The notes under the pieces were generated by a model. The model was not told where the DNA came from, searched no databases, and saw only the letters and a list, made by a program, of their open reading frames with translations. DNA of 64,000 nt from JACCZX01 sp963829995 (lineage in GTDB: Bacteria; Pseudomonadota; Gammaproteobacteria; Burkholderiales; Burkholderiaceae_F): assembly GCA_963829995.1 (NCBI GenBank), contig CAWHKW010000013.1:5509-69508 (forward strand), read 5' to 3'. Position 1 is the first letter of the stretch. Each line of letters begins with the position of its first letter. Below, in pieces: positions 45,890-54,118 of the stretch. The position numbers were made by a program, and so were the translations under genes.

Positions 45890-46969
45890 TCAGATAAACC
45901 GCACCGCGTAAATCGGCGGCAAGCTGACGTTGACTGTCTGCCACGAGTCCCCGCTGTCGGCAGATACCCATAGCGATCCGGTCGTCGAGCCGGCAGCCAG
46001 GTGCGTGCCATCGGCAGCAATGTCGAGGCCGTGGCGGTACACCATGTCGTACGCATTTCGCTGCGGCAATCCTCTATCCAACACATCGAAGTTCTCGCCG
46101 CCGTCGCGTGTGCGCGTGGCAAGCACACTGCCGTTGACCGGCACGCGCTTTTCATCGCTCACAAGCGGCATGAACCACGCGGTGTTCGCATCGCGCGGAT
46201 GGACCACGACTGCGAATCCAAAATTGGTTGGACGCGCTGTGGTGATCTCGCTCCAGTTCGCACCGCGATCTTTTGACTTCCAGATACCGCAGTGATGCTG
46301 AGTCCACAGCACATCGGGATTCGATTCGCACTGAACGATGCGGTGCGGATCCTGAATCACCGGATTCAACTGTCCTTCGGGTGGCATGAATGTCGCCCGC
46401 ATGCCATGGCCCACAGTCCAGGTGTTACCGCCGTCCCGCGTTCTCCAAGCACCACCGCAAGAGACTCCGACAACAATGTCGTCCGGGTTTTCTGGATGCA
46501 CGCAGATCGAATGGATGCCCGGAATGTCGTAGCCACCGCCCATCCACTCTTTGCGCTCAGGCATATTCCACAGGCTCTCAATCAACTGCCAGGATCTGCC
46601 GCCGTCGTCGGATCGAAACAATCCGCCAGGATTCGTGCCGGCCCATAACCGCTGCGGATGCTTTGGATGAAACCCTTCGAGAATCCAAATCTGATCGAGG
46701 GTCCATGGATTGGAATCTTCGATGCCTTCGGGCTTTGGCGGATAGGCGGGCGACCCAACTTCTTCCCAGTTCTTGCCCCGGTCTTCGGACACACGCAGCT
46801 TGACGCCGAAGTGGCCCATGCGTAGCGCTGCGACCGCGCGACCGCTGGCGTCCTCGTATAGCGCCGCCGTGACGGGCTCACCGACAAAGTGCAACGCATC
46901 GACGCTCCAACTGCCGTTACGTTGCGATAACTCGAACAAGCCCTTGCGTGTTGCAACTGAAAGTCTCAC
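45890..46969 (-). CDS. BNR-repeat / sialidase-like beta-propeller protein
   Basis: 359 aa from GTG 46969 (VRLSVATRKGLFEL). Asp-box repeats typical of beta-propellers occur several times: SEDRGKNWEEV, SDDGGRSWQLI, TRDGGNTWTVG, SKDRGANWSEI, SADSGDSWQTV. There is no signal peptide, so it is probably cytosolic. Sialidase catalytic Arg triad and Tyr/Glu are not recognisable, so enzyme activity is doubtful. It directly follows a MoaD/ThiS-like gene, and its function is unknown. It converges with the kinase gene, 14 bases apart. Confidence 0.8.
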   Translation of the reverse strand: MRLSVATRKGLFELSQRNGSWSVDALHFVGEPVTAALYEDASGRAVAALRMGHFGVKLRVSEDRGKNWEEVGSPAYPPKPEGIEDSNPWTLDQIWILEGFHPKHPQRLWAGTNPGGLFRSDDGGRSWQLIESLWNMPERKEWMGGGYDIPGIHSICVHPENPDDIVVGVSCGGAWRTRDGGNTWTVGHGMRATFMPPEGQLNPVIQDPHRIVQCESNPDVLWTQHHCGIWKSKDRGANWSEITTARPTNFGFAVVVHPRDANTAWFMPLVSDEKRVPVNGSVLATRTRDGGENFDVLDRGLPQRNAYDMVYRHGLDIAADGTHLAAGSTTGSLWVSADSGDSWQTVNVSLPPIYAVRFI

Positions 46970-46970
46970 C

Positions 46971-47240
46971 TCAGCCTCCTGAAAGCGCTTGTGCGACGTA
47001 AATCCGATCATCTGCCTGTAGCGGCACATCGAGCCGCTTCCGATCATGCAGCAGTCGGCCGTTCAGAAAGACTGCAACATGTTTGCGCACACAGCCCTGG
47101 TCGTCGAGCACGTAGCTTTGCAGCGCAGGCTGCCGTTCAAAGGCGGCAGCAAGCAATGACTGCAGGGAGTCCGCCGGTGCGTCGATCGGCGGTGCGGCGG
47201 CGTGCCGCTGCAAAGCCGGTGCAAACTCCAGGGTGGCCAT
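46971..47240 (-). CDS. MoaD/ThiS-family small protein with C-terminal Gly-Gly
   Basis: An 89-aa ubiquitin-like fold protein. The pattern LLAAAFERQPALQSYVLDD, HVAVFLNGRLLHDR and YVAQALSGG fits MoaD/ThiS, and the exposed C-terminal Gly-Gly is the site for thiocarboxylate or conjugation. No activating enzyme (MoeB/ThiF) and no MoaE or ThiG is adjacent, so it may borrow one from elsewhere. It lies one base from the SRPBCC gene and two from the BNR-repeat gene. Confidence 0.8.
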   Translation of the reverse strand: MATLEFAPALQRHAAAPPIDAPADSLQSLLAAAFERQPALQSYVLDDQGCVRKHVAVFLNGRLLHDRKRLDVPLQADDRIYVAQALSGG

Positions 47241-47804
47241 CTATTTTTTCTGCGCGGCCTGCTCTTGCATCTTGCGCAGAGAATTCATCCACTCCGTCCA
47301 GTCCTGGGGCCCGCTTTCAAATCGCTTTTTCAGATTCGCCAGCACGCCGCCCCACGCGCGGTCGAAATACGCGTACGTCTTGTCCCATTCGCCGCCCTCG
47401 CCCCAGCCGGTGTGATGCAGGCTGACGCGAGTTTCCTTTTCACTGACCGGCGCAAGGCGAATCACGACAAACGTTCGTTGCTGCCGCGCTGCCGGAAGAT
47501 GCGGTGGCGCGTTCCAGTCGAACGACAGCATCTGCTTGGGTTGCAGCGCCATGAATCGCATGTCATCCGCGCCCTTCTGCCCGGGCTCGGCCAGCGGATT
47601 GATGTAAATGTGAAACGCGCCGCCGACTTTGGCTTCGATCTTCGCGTCCGGCGCGAAGAAGCTTGTGATGCCCTCGCGCGTCGTCCACGCGTCCCACGTC
47701 TGGTCGAGTGTTGCGGGTACCACGATCGATTTGTCGATGCTGCGCTCAGCGGCGCCGGCAATGCCGACCGCTGCGACCAGCCCCAACGCGGCGAGCAGTC
47801 TCAT
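47241..47804 (-). CDS. Secreted SRPBCC (AHSA1-type) protein
   Basis: 187 aa. ATG 47804 overlaps the oxidoreductase stop by ATGA and begins a signal peptide (MRLLAALGLVAAVGIAGAAE). The mature part is an AHSA1/START-like fold: VVPATLDQTWDAWTTREGIT, FFAPDAKIEAKVGGAFHIY, VSLHHTGWGEGGEWDKTYAY, WGGVLANLKKRFE. Such folds bind hydrophobic ligands in a cavity. A periplasmic SRPBCC protein is less usual than a cytosolic one. Ligand unknown. Confidence 0.82.
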   Translation of the reverse strand: MRLLAALGLVAAVGIAGAAERSIDKSIVVPATLDQTWDAWTTREGITSFFAPDAKIEAKVGGAFHIYINPLAEPGQKGADDMRFMALQPKQMLSFDWNAPPHLPAARQQRTFVVIRLAPVSEKETRVSLHHTGWGEGGEWDKTYAYFDRAWGGVLANLKKRFESGPQDWTEWMNSLRKMQEQAAQKK

Positions 47805-48781
47805 AGCTGAGGGCGAATGACGAGCTTGCCAATGACGTTGCGGGCGAGCAGCGCGTCCAATGCGCGCGGAGTCTCTGCCAGCGGATAGACCTGCGAAACG
47901 TGTGGTTTCAACTTGCCCTCCTTGAGCCATCCGAAGAGTTCTTTCAACATTGCAAAGTTCGCCTTCGGTTCGCGCTTTGCAAACTCACCCCAGAACAACC
48001 CAACCGCCGATGCGCCTTTCAGCAGCAACAGATTCGCCGGGATCTGCGGAATCTCGCCCTGTGCAAAGCCGACAATCAGCAGCCGTCCGCGCCAGGCGAG
48101 GGAGCGCACCGCGGCTTCGGTGCCGGGACCGCCGACCGGATCGTAAATGACATCGGCGCCGTTGCCCCCGGTCAGGGCCTTGACCGATTCGCGCAGGTCC
48201 GTAGCGGCGTAGTCGATCAGTTCGTCGGCGCCGTGCTCTTTCGCCGCCGCAAGCTTGTCCGCGCTCGACGCGGCTGCAATCACGCGCGCGCCAGCTACTT
48301 TGCCGAGCTCGACGGCCGCCAGCCCAACGCCGCCGCCGGCGCCGAGCACCAGCAGGGTTTCGCCGGCTTTCAATTGCCCGCGATCGAACAGCGCATGGTG
48401 TGAGGTTGCATACGTCAACGTGAACGCGGCGGCGACCTCGTCGCTGACACCCTCCGGGATTGGGACAGCCAACGCAGCGGGCGCGCATACGTATTCGGCG
48501 AAGCCACCGACGCCGACGAACGCGATCACTCGATCGCCCACCTTCAAATGCTGGACGTCTGTGCCGACCGCATCGATCGTCCCGGCCACCTCGGTCCCCG
48601 GCACGAACGGCAGCTTCGGCTGCAGCTGATACTTCTTCTGAACGATCAGCGCATCGGGAAAGTTCACGCCGGCTGCAGCGATGCGGATGCGGACCTGCGC
48701 AGCGCCGGGCTCGGGTAACGGCAAATCGGCCAGCACCAGCTTGCTCGGGTCGCCCCACTCGACGCACTGAATCGCTTTCAT
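47801..48781 (-). CDS. NADPH:quinone oxidoreductase, zinc-free MDR family
   Basis: 326 aa from ATG 48781 (MKAIQCVEWGDPSKL). The GroES-like part has GVNFPDALIVQKKYQ and PFVPGTEVAGTIDAVG. The Rossmann part has LLVLGAGGGVGLAAVELGK (NADPH site) and VIYDPVGGPGTEAAVRSL. It lacks the catalytic zinc Cys pattern, as in quinone oxidoreductase and enoyl reductase members. It leads the four-gene minus-strand operon and is divergent from the acyl-CoA dehydrogenase gene 66 bases away. Confidence 0.87.
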   Translation of the reverse strand: MKAIQCVEWGDPSKLVLADLPLPEPGAAQVRIRIAAAGVNFPDALIVQKKYQLQPKLPFVPGTEVAGTIDAVGTDVQHLKVGDRVIAFVGVGGFAEYVCAPAALAVPIPEGVSDEVAAAFTLTYATSHHALFDRGQLKAGETLLVLGAGGGVGLAAVELGKVAGARVIAAASSADKLAAAKEHGADELIDYAATDLRESVKALTGGNGADVIYDPVGGPGTEAAVRSLAWRGRLLIVGFAQGEIPQIPANLLLLKGASAVGLFWGEFAKREPKANFAMLKELFGWLKEGKLKPHVSQVYPLAETPRALDALLARNVIGKLVIRPQL

Positions 48782-48847
48782 CAGCCGCACTTTAAACCGC
48801 CGGCTTAAACGCTATGTTGCAAATCGTGCTGAGCTATTCTGCGGAGA

Positions 48848-50071
48848 ATGCAGTTCGACTATTCAGCCAAAGTTGCGCAGCTGCGCGAGCGCGTCGACGC
48901 GTTCATGCGGCAGCATGTCTACCCGAACGAGCAGCGCTTCCACGATGAGATCGAAGAAAACACAAAGCGCGGCGCGCGCTGGACCCCCACCACGCTGATC
49001 GAGGAGTTGAAGCCGAAGGCGAGAGCAGCCGGATTGTGGAACCTGTTTCTTCCGCAGTCTTCGCACGGCGCGGGGCTGACCAATCTCGAATACGCACCGC
49101 TCGCCGAATCGATGGGCCGCGTTCCATGGGCGCCCGAGGTTTTCAACTGCTCGGCGCCCGATACCGGCAACATGGAAACGATCGAACGCTATGGCAGCGA
49201 CGCGCACAAGCAGCAGTGGCTGAAGCCGCTGCTGGCCGGCGAGATTCGCTCGGCGTTCGTGATGACCGAGCCCGCGGTCGCGTCGAGCGATGCGACCAAC
49301 ATTCAAACGTCGATCGTGCGCGACGGCGAGGACTATCTGATCAACGGCCGCAAGTGGTGGATCTCGGGGGCGGGTGATCCTCGATGCCGCATCTACATCG
49401 TGATGGGCAAGACTGATCCCGATGCGCCGCGGCACTCACAGCAGTCGATGATTCTGGTGCCATCGGACACACCGGGCATCAACGTGATGCGGCCGTTAAG
49501 CGTGTTCGGTTACGACGACGCACCGCATGGCCACATGGAAATCGACTTCAAGAACGTCCGCGTGCCGGCGGGCAACCTGATGCTGGGCGAAGGTCGCGGC
49601 TTCGAAATTGCGCAAGGCCGCCTCGGACCGGGGCGTATTCACCACTGCATGCGCTCGATCGGGCTCGCCGAGCGCGCCCTCGAACTGATGTGCAGCCGTT
49701 TATCCAACCGAGTTGCCTTCGGCTCCGCAGTCGCGCGTCAAACGGTGTGGCAGGAGCGCATTGCCGAGGCGCGTTGCCGCATCGACCAGGCGCGCCTGTT
49801 AACGCTTAAGGCGGCATGGCTGATGGACACGGTCGGCAACAAGGCCGCGAAGGCCGAAATCGCAATGATCAAAGTCGTCGCGCCAAACGTTGCATGCGAC
49901 GTCATCGATTGGGCGATTCAGGCTCATGGCGGCGGCGGCGTGTGCGACGACTTCCCGTTGGCTTACGCGTACGCGCATTCGCGCACTTTGCGACTGGCTG
50001 ATGGGCCCGATGAAGTGCATCGCAACGCCATCGCAAAAGTGGAGCTGGGCAAAGCAGGAGCAAACAAATGA
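48848..50071 (+). CDS. Acyl-CoA dehydrogenase (ACAD11-like)
   Basis: A 407-aa FAD flavoprotein. The FAD and substrate segments are FVMTEPAVASSDATNIQTS and RKWWISGAGDPRCRIYIVMG; the C-terminal signature is QAHGGGGVCDDFPLAYAY then RLADGPDEVHRNAIAKVEL. The N-terminus (EKR-like VDAFMRQHVYPNEQRF) and length match the ACAD10/11 group, which fits the nearby APH-type kinase. It makes enoyl-CoA and passes electrons to ETF. It overlaps the GST gene by ATGA. Confidence 0.92.
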   Translation: MQFDYSAKVAQLRERVDAFMRQHVYPNEQRFHDEIEENTKRGARWTPTTLIEELKPKARAAGLWNLFLPQSSHGAGLTNLEYAPLAESMGRVPWAPEVFNCSAPDTGNMETIERYGSDAHKQQWLKPLLAGEIRSAFVMTEPAVASSDATNIQTSIVRDGEDYLINGRKWWISGAGDPRCRIYIVMGKTDPDAPRHSQQSMILVPSDTPGINVMRPLSVFGYDDAPHGHMEIDFKNVRVPAGNLMLGEGRGFEIAQGRLGPGRIHHCMRSIGLAERALELMCSRLSNRVAFGSAVARQTVWQERIAEARCRIDQARLLTLKAAWLMDTVGNKAAKAEIAMIKVVAPNVACDVIDWAIQAHGGGGVCDDFPLAYAYAHSRTLRLADGPDEVHRNAIAKVELGKAGANK

Positions 50072-50754
50072 TCGATCTTTATACGTGGCCCACACCGAAC
50101 GGTCATAAGGTCCACATCATGCTCGAGGAGTGCGCACTGCCGTACAACGTGCACCCGATCGACATTGGTGCCGGCGACCAGTTCAGGCCGGAGTTTTTGA
50201 AAATCAGCCCGAACAACAAGATGCCGGCGATCGTCGACTCCGACGGACCCGACGGCAGGCCTATCTCGATCTTCGAATCAGGCGCGATCCTGCTTTATCT
50301 CGCTGCCAAGACCGGCAAGTTTCTGCCAACCGATACGCGCGGCAAATACATCGCGCTGCAGTGGCTGATGTTTCAGATGGGCGGCGTCGGGCCGATGTTC
50401 GGCCAGGCACATCACTTTCGCATCTACGCCCCGGAGAAAATCGAGTACGCGGTCAATCGATACACGAATGAGGCAAAGCGGCTTTACGGTGTGATGGACC
50501 GCCGACTCGGCGAAGCGAAATATTTCGCCTATGAGTATTCAATTGCTGACATGGCAATCTTTCCGTGGACGCGCTCTTATGCGAACCAGGGAGTCGATAT
50601 GGCTGAATATCCGAACGTGAAGCGCTGGTTCGACTCGATCGATTCACGCCCGGCCGTCAAGCGCGGGGTGCAAGTGCTGGCGGATCGGCGCAAACCGGTT
50701 GGTGACAAGGAAAAAGAAACGTTGTTCGGTGCGAAGCAGTACGAACGGCGCTAG
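50068..50754 (+). CDS. Glutathione transferase, Nu class (YfcG/YghU-like)
   Basis: A 228-aa protein. The thioredoxin-fold half begins MIDLYTWPTPNGHKVHIMLE, the TPNG loop in place of a catalytic Ser/Tyr being typical of YfcG/YghU disulfide-bond oxidoreductases. ISPNNKMPAIVD (cis-Pro) and FESGAILLYLAAKTGKFLP (Glu-Ser glutathione contact) follow, with helical half MFQMGGVGPMFGQAHHF. It likely reduces organic disulfides or peroxides with glutathione. Confidence 0.9.
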   Translation: MIDLYTWPTPNGHKVHIMLEECALPYNVHPIDIGAGDQFRPEFLKISPNNKMPAIVDSDGPDGRPISIFESGAILLYLAAKTGKFLPTDTRGKYIALQWLMFQMGGVGPMFGQAHHFRIYAPEKIEYAVNRYTNEAKRLYGVMDRRLGEAKYFAYEYSIADMAIFPWTRSYANQGVDMAEYPNVKRWFDSIDSRPAVKRGVQVLADRRKPVGDKEKETLFGAKQYERR

Positions 50755-50778
50755 GACGCGTCGCGACAACTCCGCAGC

Positions 50779-50934
50779 TCAGCTCAGAAAGAAGTAGGCA
50801 CTGGCGACGCTTGCTGCAACTGCGATTACGAGGACCCAGACGCGAACGTTGCGAAAGCGATCCGCGCCGGCAGGGCGATCGTAGACGCCGACTCTCTTTC
50901 GGTTTTGTTCCGTGCCGTTGTCGTCAGCGCTCAT
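50779..50934 (-). CDS. Small single-pass membrane protein, 51 aa
   Basis: Starts at ATG 50934 (MSADDNGTEQNRKRVGVYDR), with one C-terminal membrane segment (VWVLVIAVAASVASAYFFLS) and a short charged head in the cytosol. The start codon lies inside the T run of the terminator of the upstream stress-protein gene, so it would depend on read-through or on a promoter of its own. No family recognised. Confidence 0.5.
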   Translation of the reverse strand: MSADDNGTEQNRKRVGVYDRPAGADRFRNVRVWVLVIAVAASVASAYFFLS

Positions 50935-50966
50935 AAAAGAAAAAGGCGAGGCATCGCCCCGCCTTT
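50933..50966 (-). terminator. Intrinsic terminator after the stress-protein gene
   Basis: On the minus strand AAAGGCGGGGC-GAT-GCCTCGCCTTT (one G-T pair) followed by TTCTTTTAT. It lies 18 bases after the stop of the 50984-51991 gene and reaches the start codon of the small membrane protein. Confidence 0.8.
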
Positions 50967-50983
50967 CCTGCATCTACTAAAAC

Positions 50984-51991
50984 TTATCGGCCATCACGAT
51001 CCGAGTCGCCCGGAATCGCGCGCTCGACCGCGTCGGACGTGCGTTCCCAGCCGCGTCTGACTGCGGCTTTGAATCGCTCCCAGCCGTCGTTCGGATTACG
51101 CGACTCCCAGTCACGACGCGCATCAGCCTCTATCTCCGACCAGCGACGTCCGCGGTAGCGCGCGTCACTGCCCAGGTCGCTCCCGTAGCGATACGCCGGC
51201 TCGTAGTCTTCATACGTGCCGCCTGAACCGCTGAGGTAATCGCTGTAATGCGTGCGGAAATCTTCGTCGTTCGACCAGGCGGTCGATGTGGAGGTGATCG
51301 GCATGCCCGATGCTGTCGTCACCGCACCCATTTGCGAAGCAGAGCCGAAGTTCTGGCCCGACGTTGCGCCGAGTGAGCCACTGTAGGTGCTGCGCTCACG
51401 CTCGAGTTGATCGACGGTATACGGTGTCGCTGACGGATCATGGCCTGTCCAACCCTGCTGCTTCCATTGTTCAACGCGGCGCTCGATATCGACTGCGCCG
51501 TGACTGCGCATCACACTGGCCGCTTCGTCTGCCCGCGAGTCGTCGGCTCGAACGGTGACCAGTGCGCCGCCGCGACGAACCGATTCCGCGTAGTAGCTCG
51601 CGTCTTCCTCCGAAACGCCGACACCCGTCAACCCACCAATCAAGCCGCCGGCCACGGCGCCGACGCCCGCCCCGGCCAATGCTGCCGCGATAGGACCCGC
51701 GGCGACGATCGGACCGATGCCCGGTATCGCCAGGCCCATTAAACCGACGACCAGACCCGCTGCGCCGCCGAGAACACCGCCGGCTGCGGCACCGGTTGCC
51801 GAACCGGCACCGGTATCCGACAGCGTGCCCGGCGCATCCCGCGGCAACTGCCCTTCACTTCCATATTGCCCGGTCGCGTTGTTGGCGATAACGCTAATGT
51901 CGTCGCGCGAAAATCCTCTCTGCTGCAAGTCGCGCAATACCCCCTGCGCTTCTGTGAAACTATCGAATGAACCGACGATGGTCTTGGCCAC
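50984..51991 (-). CDS. General-stress-protein-like (YflT/17M domain) with glycine-zipper segment
   Basis: 335 aa. The N-terminal part (KTIVGSFDSFTEAQGVLRDL, GFSRDDISVIANN) resembles the heat-induced stress protein YflT fold. A long Gly/Ala segment (about 60-125, GGVLGGAAGLVVGLMGLAIP, GAGVGAVAGGLIGGLTGVG) can enter membranes as a glycine zipper. The Ser/Tyr/Asp-rich tail has a repeated WERxxxAxxRGWERTSDAVE pattern. Similar two-part proteins are frequent in soil and plant-associated proteobacteria and in Deinococcus. Role unknown, probably stress-linked. Start ATG 51991 has GGGAGACC upstream. Confidence 0.72.
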   Translation of the reverse strand: MAKTIVGSFDSFTEAQGVLRDLQQRGFSRDDISVIANNATGQYGSEGQLPRDAPGTLSDTGAGSATGAAAGGVLGGAAGLVVGLMGLAIPGIGPIVAAGPIAAALAGAGVGAVAGGLIGGLTGVGVSEEDASYYAESVRRGGALVTVRADDSRADEAASVMRSHGAVDIERRVEQWKQQGWTGHDPSATPYTVDQLERERSTYSGSLGATSGQNFGSASQMGAVTTASGMPITSTSTAWSNDEDFRTHYSDYLSGSGGTYEDYEPAYRYGSDLGSDARYRGRRWSEIEADARRDWESRNPNDGWERFKAAVRRGWERTSDAVERAIPGDSDRDGR

Positions 51992-52135
51992 GGTGGTCTC
52001 CCTATGTTTGTGATTTGAACCGACGCGCCACCATTCGCTCGAATCAGCACGAACCTAGTGGCGCGGCGCATCTCCGATGCGTGAGCAACTACGGGCAAGT
52101 GCCATGCCTTGCGCGCGAACGGCCGCGCGCGGGCC

Positions 52136-53401
52136 CTACGTATCGACGCGCGCGGTTGGCAGAAGTTGCGCGGCCTCTTCTGGCGGCAGCGCTTCGACGG
52201 ACTTCAGCGCCTTGCTCATCTGAATCGATCGGCGCTGCGCCGAGTCGATCGTGTCCGACGCAGTCAGCAGCTGGCGGTGCAGCGTCGCCAACACCTCGCC
52301 GAACTTGCTGAACTCCGTCTTGACGGCGCCGAGCACCTGCCACACCTCGGCCGAGCGCCGCTCGAGCGCGAGCGTGCGAAATCCCATCTGCAGCGAGTTC
52401 AGCATTGCGAACAGCGTCGTTGGCCCGGCGATGACAGTCCGGCACTCCCGGTGCAAGTGGTCAGCCAGGCCCGGGCGCCGCAACACTTCGGCAAACAATC
52501 CTTCAGTCGGCAGGAACATGATCGCGAAATCGGTCGTGTGCGGCGATTCGACATACTTGTCGCGAATCATCTTGGCCTGCACCTTGATGCCGCGCTCGAG
52601 CGCCTTGCCGGCGGCTTCCAGCGCAATCGCGTCGCCGATCTCGACGGCGGCCAGCAACCGGTCATAGTCTTCGACCGGAAACTTGGCGTCGATCGGCAGC
52701 CAGCATGGCGAGCCGTCACGCCCGGGCATACGGATTGCAAACTCCACACGCTCGGCCGACTGGGGACGAGTGGCCACGTTGCGCTCGTATTGATCGACCA
52801 GCAGAACCTGTTCGAGCAACGTTGCCAGCTGTACTTCGCCGTAGGTCCCGCGCGACTTCACGTTGGTCAACATGCGCTTCAGATCGCCGACGCCTGAGGC
52901 GAGCGCCTGCATCTCGCCCAGCCCCTTGTGAACCTGCTCGAGCCGGTCGGAAACCATCCGAAACGACTCACCGAGCCGCGCTTCGAGCGTCGTCTGCAGC
53001 TTCTCTTCGACCGTTTCGCGCATCTGGTCAAGCTTGCGTTCGTTGCCTTGCTGCAAGCTGGTGAGCTGCGAATGCAATGTGCCGCGCACTTCGCCGAGAT
53101 CAAGCTGTATGCGACGCGTCAGATCGGCCAGCTGCTGGCCCTGCAAGCCGGTCAACCCGGTCATCTGTTGCACCAGGCTTGTCTGCAGCTCGTTCAAGCG
53201 CGTGCCGGTTTCCAGCCGTATCTGCCCCGAAGTCGAATCGACGGCGGCACGCAACTCGCGCTCCAATCGTTCGTTGTCGTGCAGCAGCGCGTCGAGCCGT
53301 GATGACACTCCGGCGTCACGACGGCTACGAAGGGCAGCGTACAAACCAAGAAGCGAGATTAAAAGGGCCGCAGCGAGCACCGCGGCAATGATTTCAATCA
53401 T
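52136..53401 (-). CDS. rmuC: DNA recombination protein RmuC
   Basis: 421 aa: an N-terminal membrane segment (IEIIAAVLAAALLISLLGLY), a coiled coil (about 30-190, RLDALLHDNERLERELRAAV), then the nuclease-like RmuC domain (YGEVQLATLLEQVLLVDQYE, PIDAKFPVEDYDRLLAAVE, DFAIMFLPTEGLFAEVL, ALERRSAEVWQVLGAVKTEF). It limits inversions at short inverted repeats; the biochemical activity is not settled. Stands alone. Confidence 0.92.
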   Translation of the reverse strand: MIEIIAAVLAAALLISLLGLYAALRSRRDAGVSSRLDALLHDNERLERELRAAVDSTSGQIRLETGTRLNELQTSLVQQMTGLTGLQGQQLADLTRRIQLDLGEVRGTLHSQLTSLQQGNERKLDQMRETVEEKLQTTLEARLGESFRMVSDRLEQVHKGLGEMQALASGVGDLKRMLTNVKSRGTYGEVQLATLLEQVLLVDQYERNVATRPQSAERVEFAIRMPGRDGSPCWLPIDAKFPVEDYDRLLAAVEIGDAIALEAAGKALERGIKVQAKMIRDKYVESPHTTDFAIMFLPTEGLFAEVLRRPGLADHLHRECRTVIAGPTTLFAMLNSLQMGFRTLALERRSAEVWQVLGAVKTEFSKFGEVLATLHRQLLTASDTIDSAQRRSIQMSKALKSVEALPPEEAAQLLPTARVDT

Positions 53402-53475
53402 GCCGAGATGATACGGGCCCCGATGTCAATTTCGCCGTAGGTTGCCAGCGTTGTGCTCGAAGTCGCCGTTGCGGC

Positions 53476-54066
53476 TCAGGGGCTGACGGGTGCCGCTCGC
53501 ACATGCGGGGTGCCGAGGTTACCGACGCTTCCGGCAACACGAAGCGCTTCATTGTATGGAGACAGGTATTCGATCACCGTCGTGAAATTCTCTCTGATCT
53601 TCTCCACGTCATCTTTGAGCGAACCGCGAGCGGCATCGAGCTGCACTTTCATCAGCGGCAGCTCTCCGTCCTTTGGTATCGGCAGTACACCGCGAAGCTC
53701 CAGAAGTGGCCATGCCTTCGCCCACCGGTCCTTGAAAGCGGCATGCATGGCTTGCTGCACGGCATTCGCGTCACGGATATCAACCGCCTTGCCCTTGAAC
53801 AAGTATTCGACCTTGGTCACGTAGGCTGGACCCAGGCCTAGGTTCTTTACGATCACGGTCGTGGCGTGGTGGCCATCGGGTTCCGTTGAGGAATCCAGCC
53901 AGATAACCAGGCGCGGACGCACTGAGAGTCGATTGTGCTCGCGCGCCACTCGGATTTGCCAGAACGTGAACGCGACAGCAATCAACGCTACGAGGGCAGT
54001 CGCGTGGGCGTCGGCCCAGGTCAACGCGCAACCGACCGTGCCACAAAGAGCGCTACATGAGTCCAT
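53476..54066 (-). CDS. Hypothetical membrane-anchored protein
   Basis: 196 aa with one N-terminal membrane segment (ATALVALIAVAFTFWQIRVA) and a soluble part beginning VRPRLVIWLDSSTEPDG. VIVKNLGLGPAYVTKVEYLF looks like the beta-sandwich seen after a single helix in many bacterial proteins of unknown role. Codon use is ordinary. No function can be given. Confidence 0.6.
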   Translation of the reverse strand: MDSCSALCGTVGCALTWADAHATALVALIAVAFTFWQIRVAREHNRLSVRPRLVIWLDSSTEPDGHHATTVIVKNLGLGPAYVTKVEYLFKGKAVDIRDANAVQQAMHAAFKDRWAKAWPLLELRGVLPIPKDGELPLMKVQLDAARGSLKDDVEKIRENFTTVIEYLSPYNEALRVAGSVGNLGTPHVRAAPVSP

Positions 54067-54118
54067 CGTCCCTGCCCCACTGATGATGAAGGGACGACAC
54101 TACTCGCTCGCTGGTCTA

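Noticed and set aside
48782..48847. TTGCAA and TATTCT between the oxidoreductase and acyl-CoA dehydrogenase genes as a promoter
   Set aside because: The spacing between the two boxes is only about 12 bases, too short for a sigma-70 promoter.
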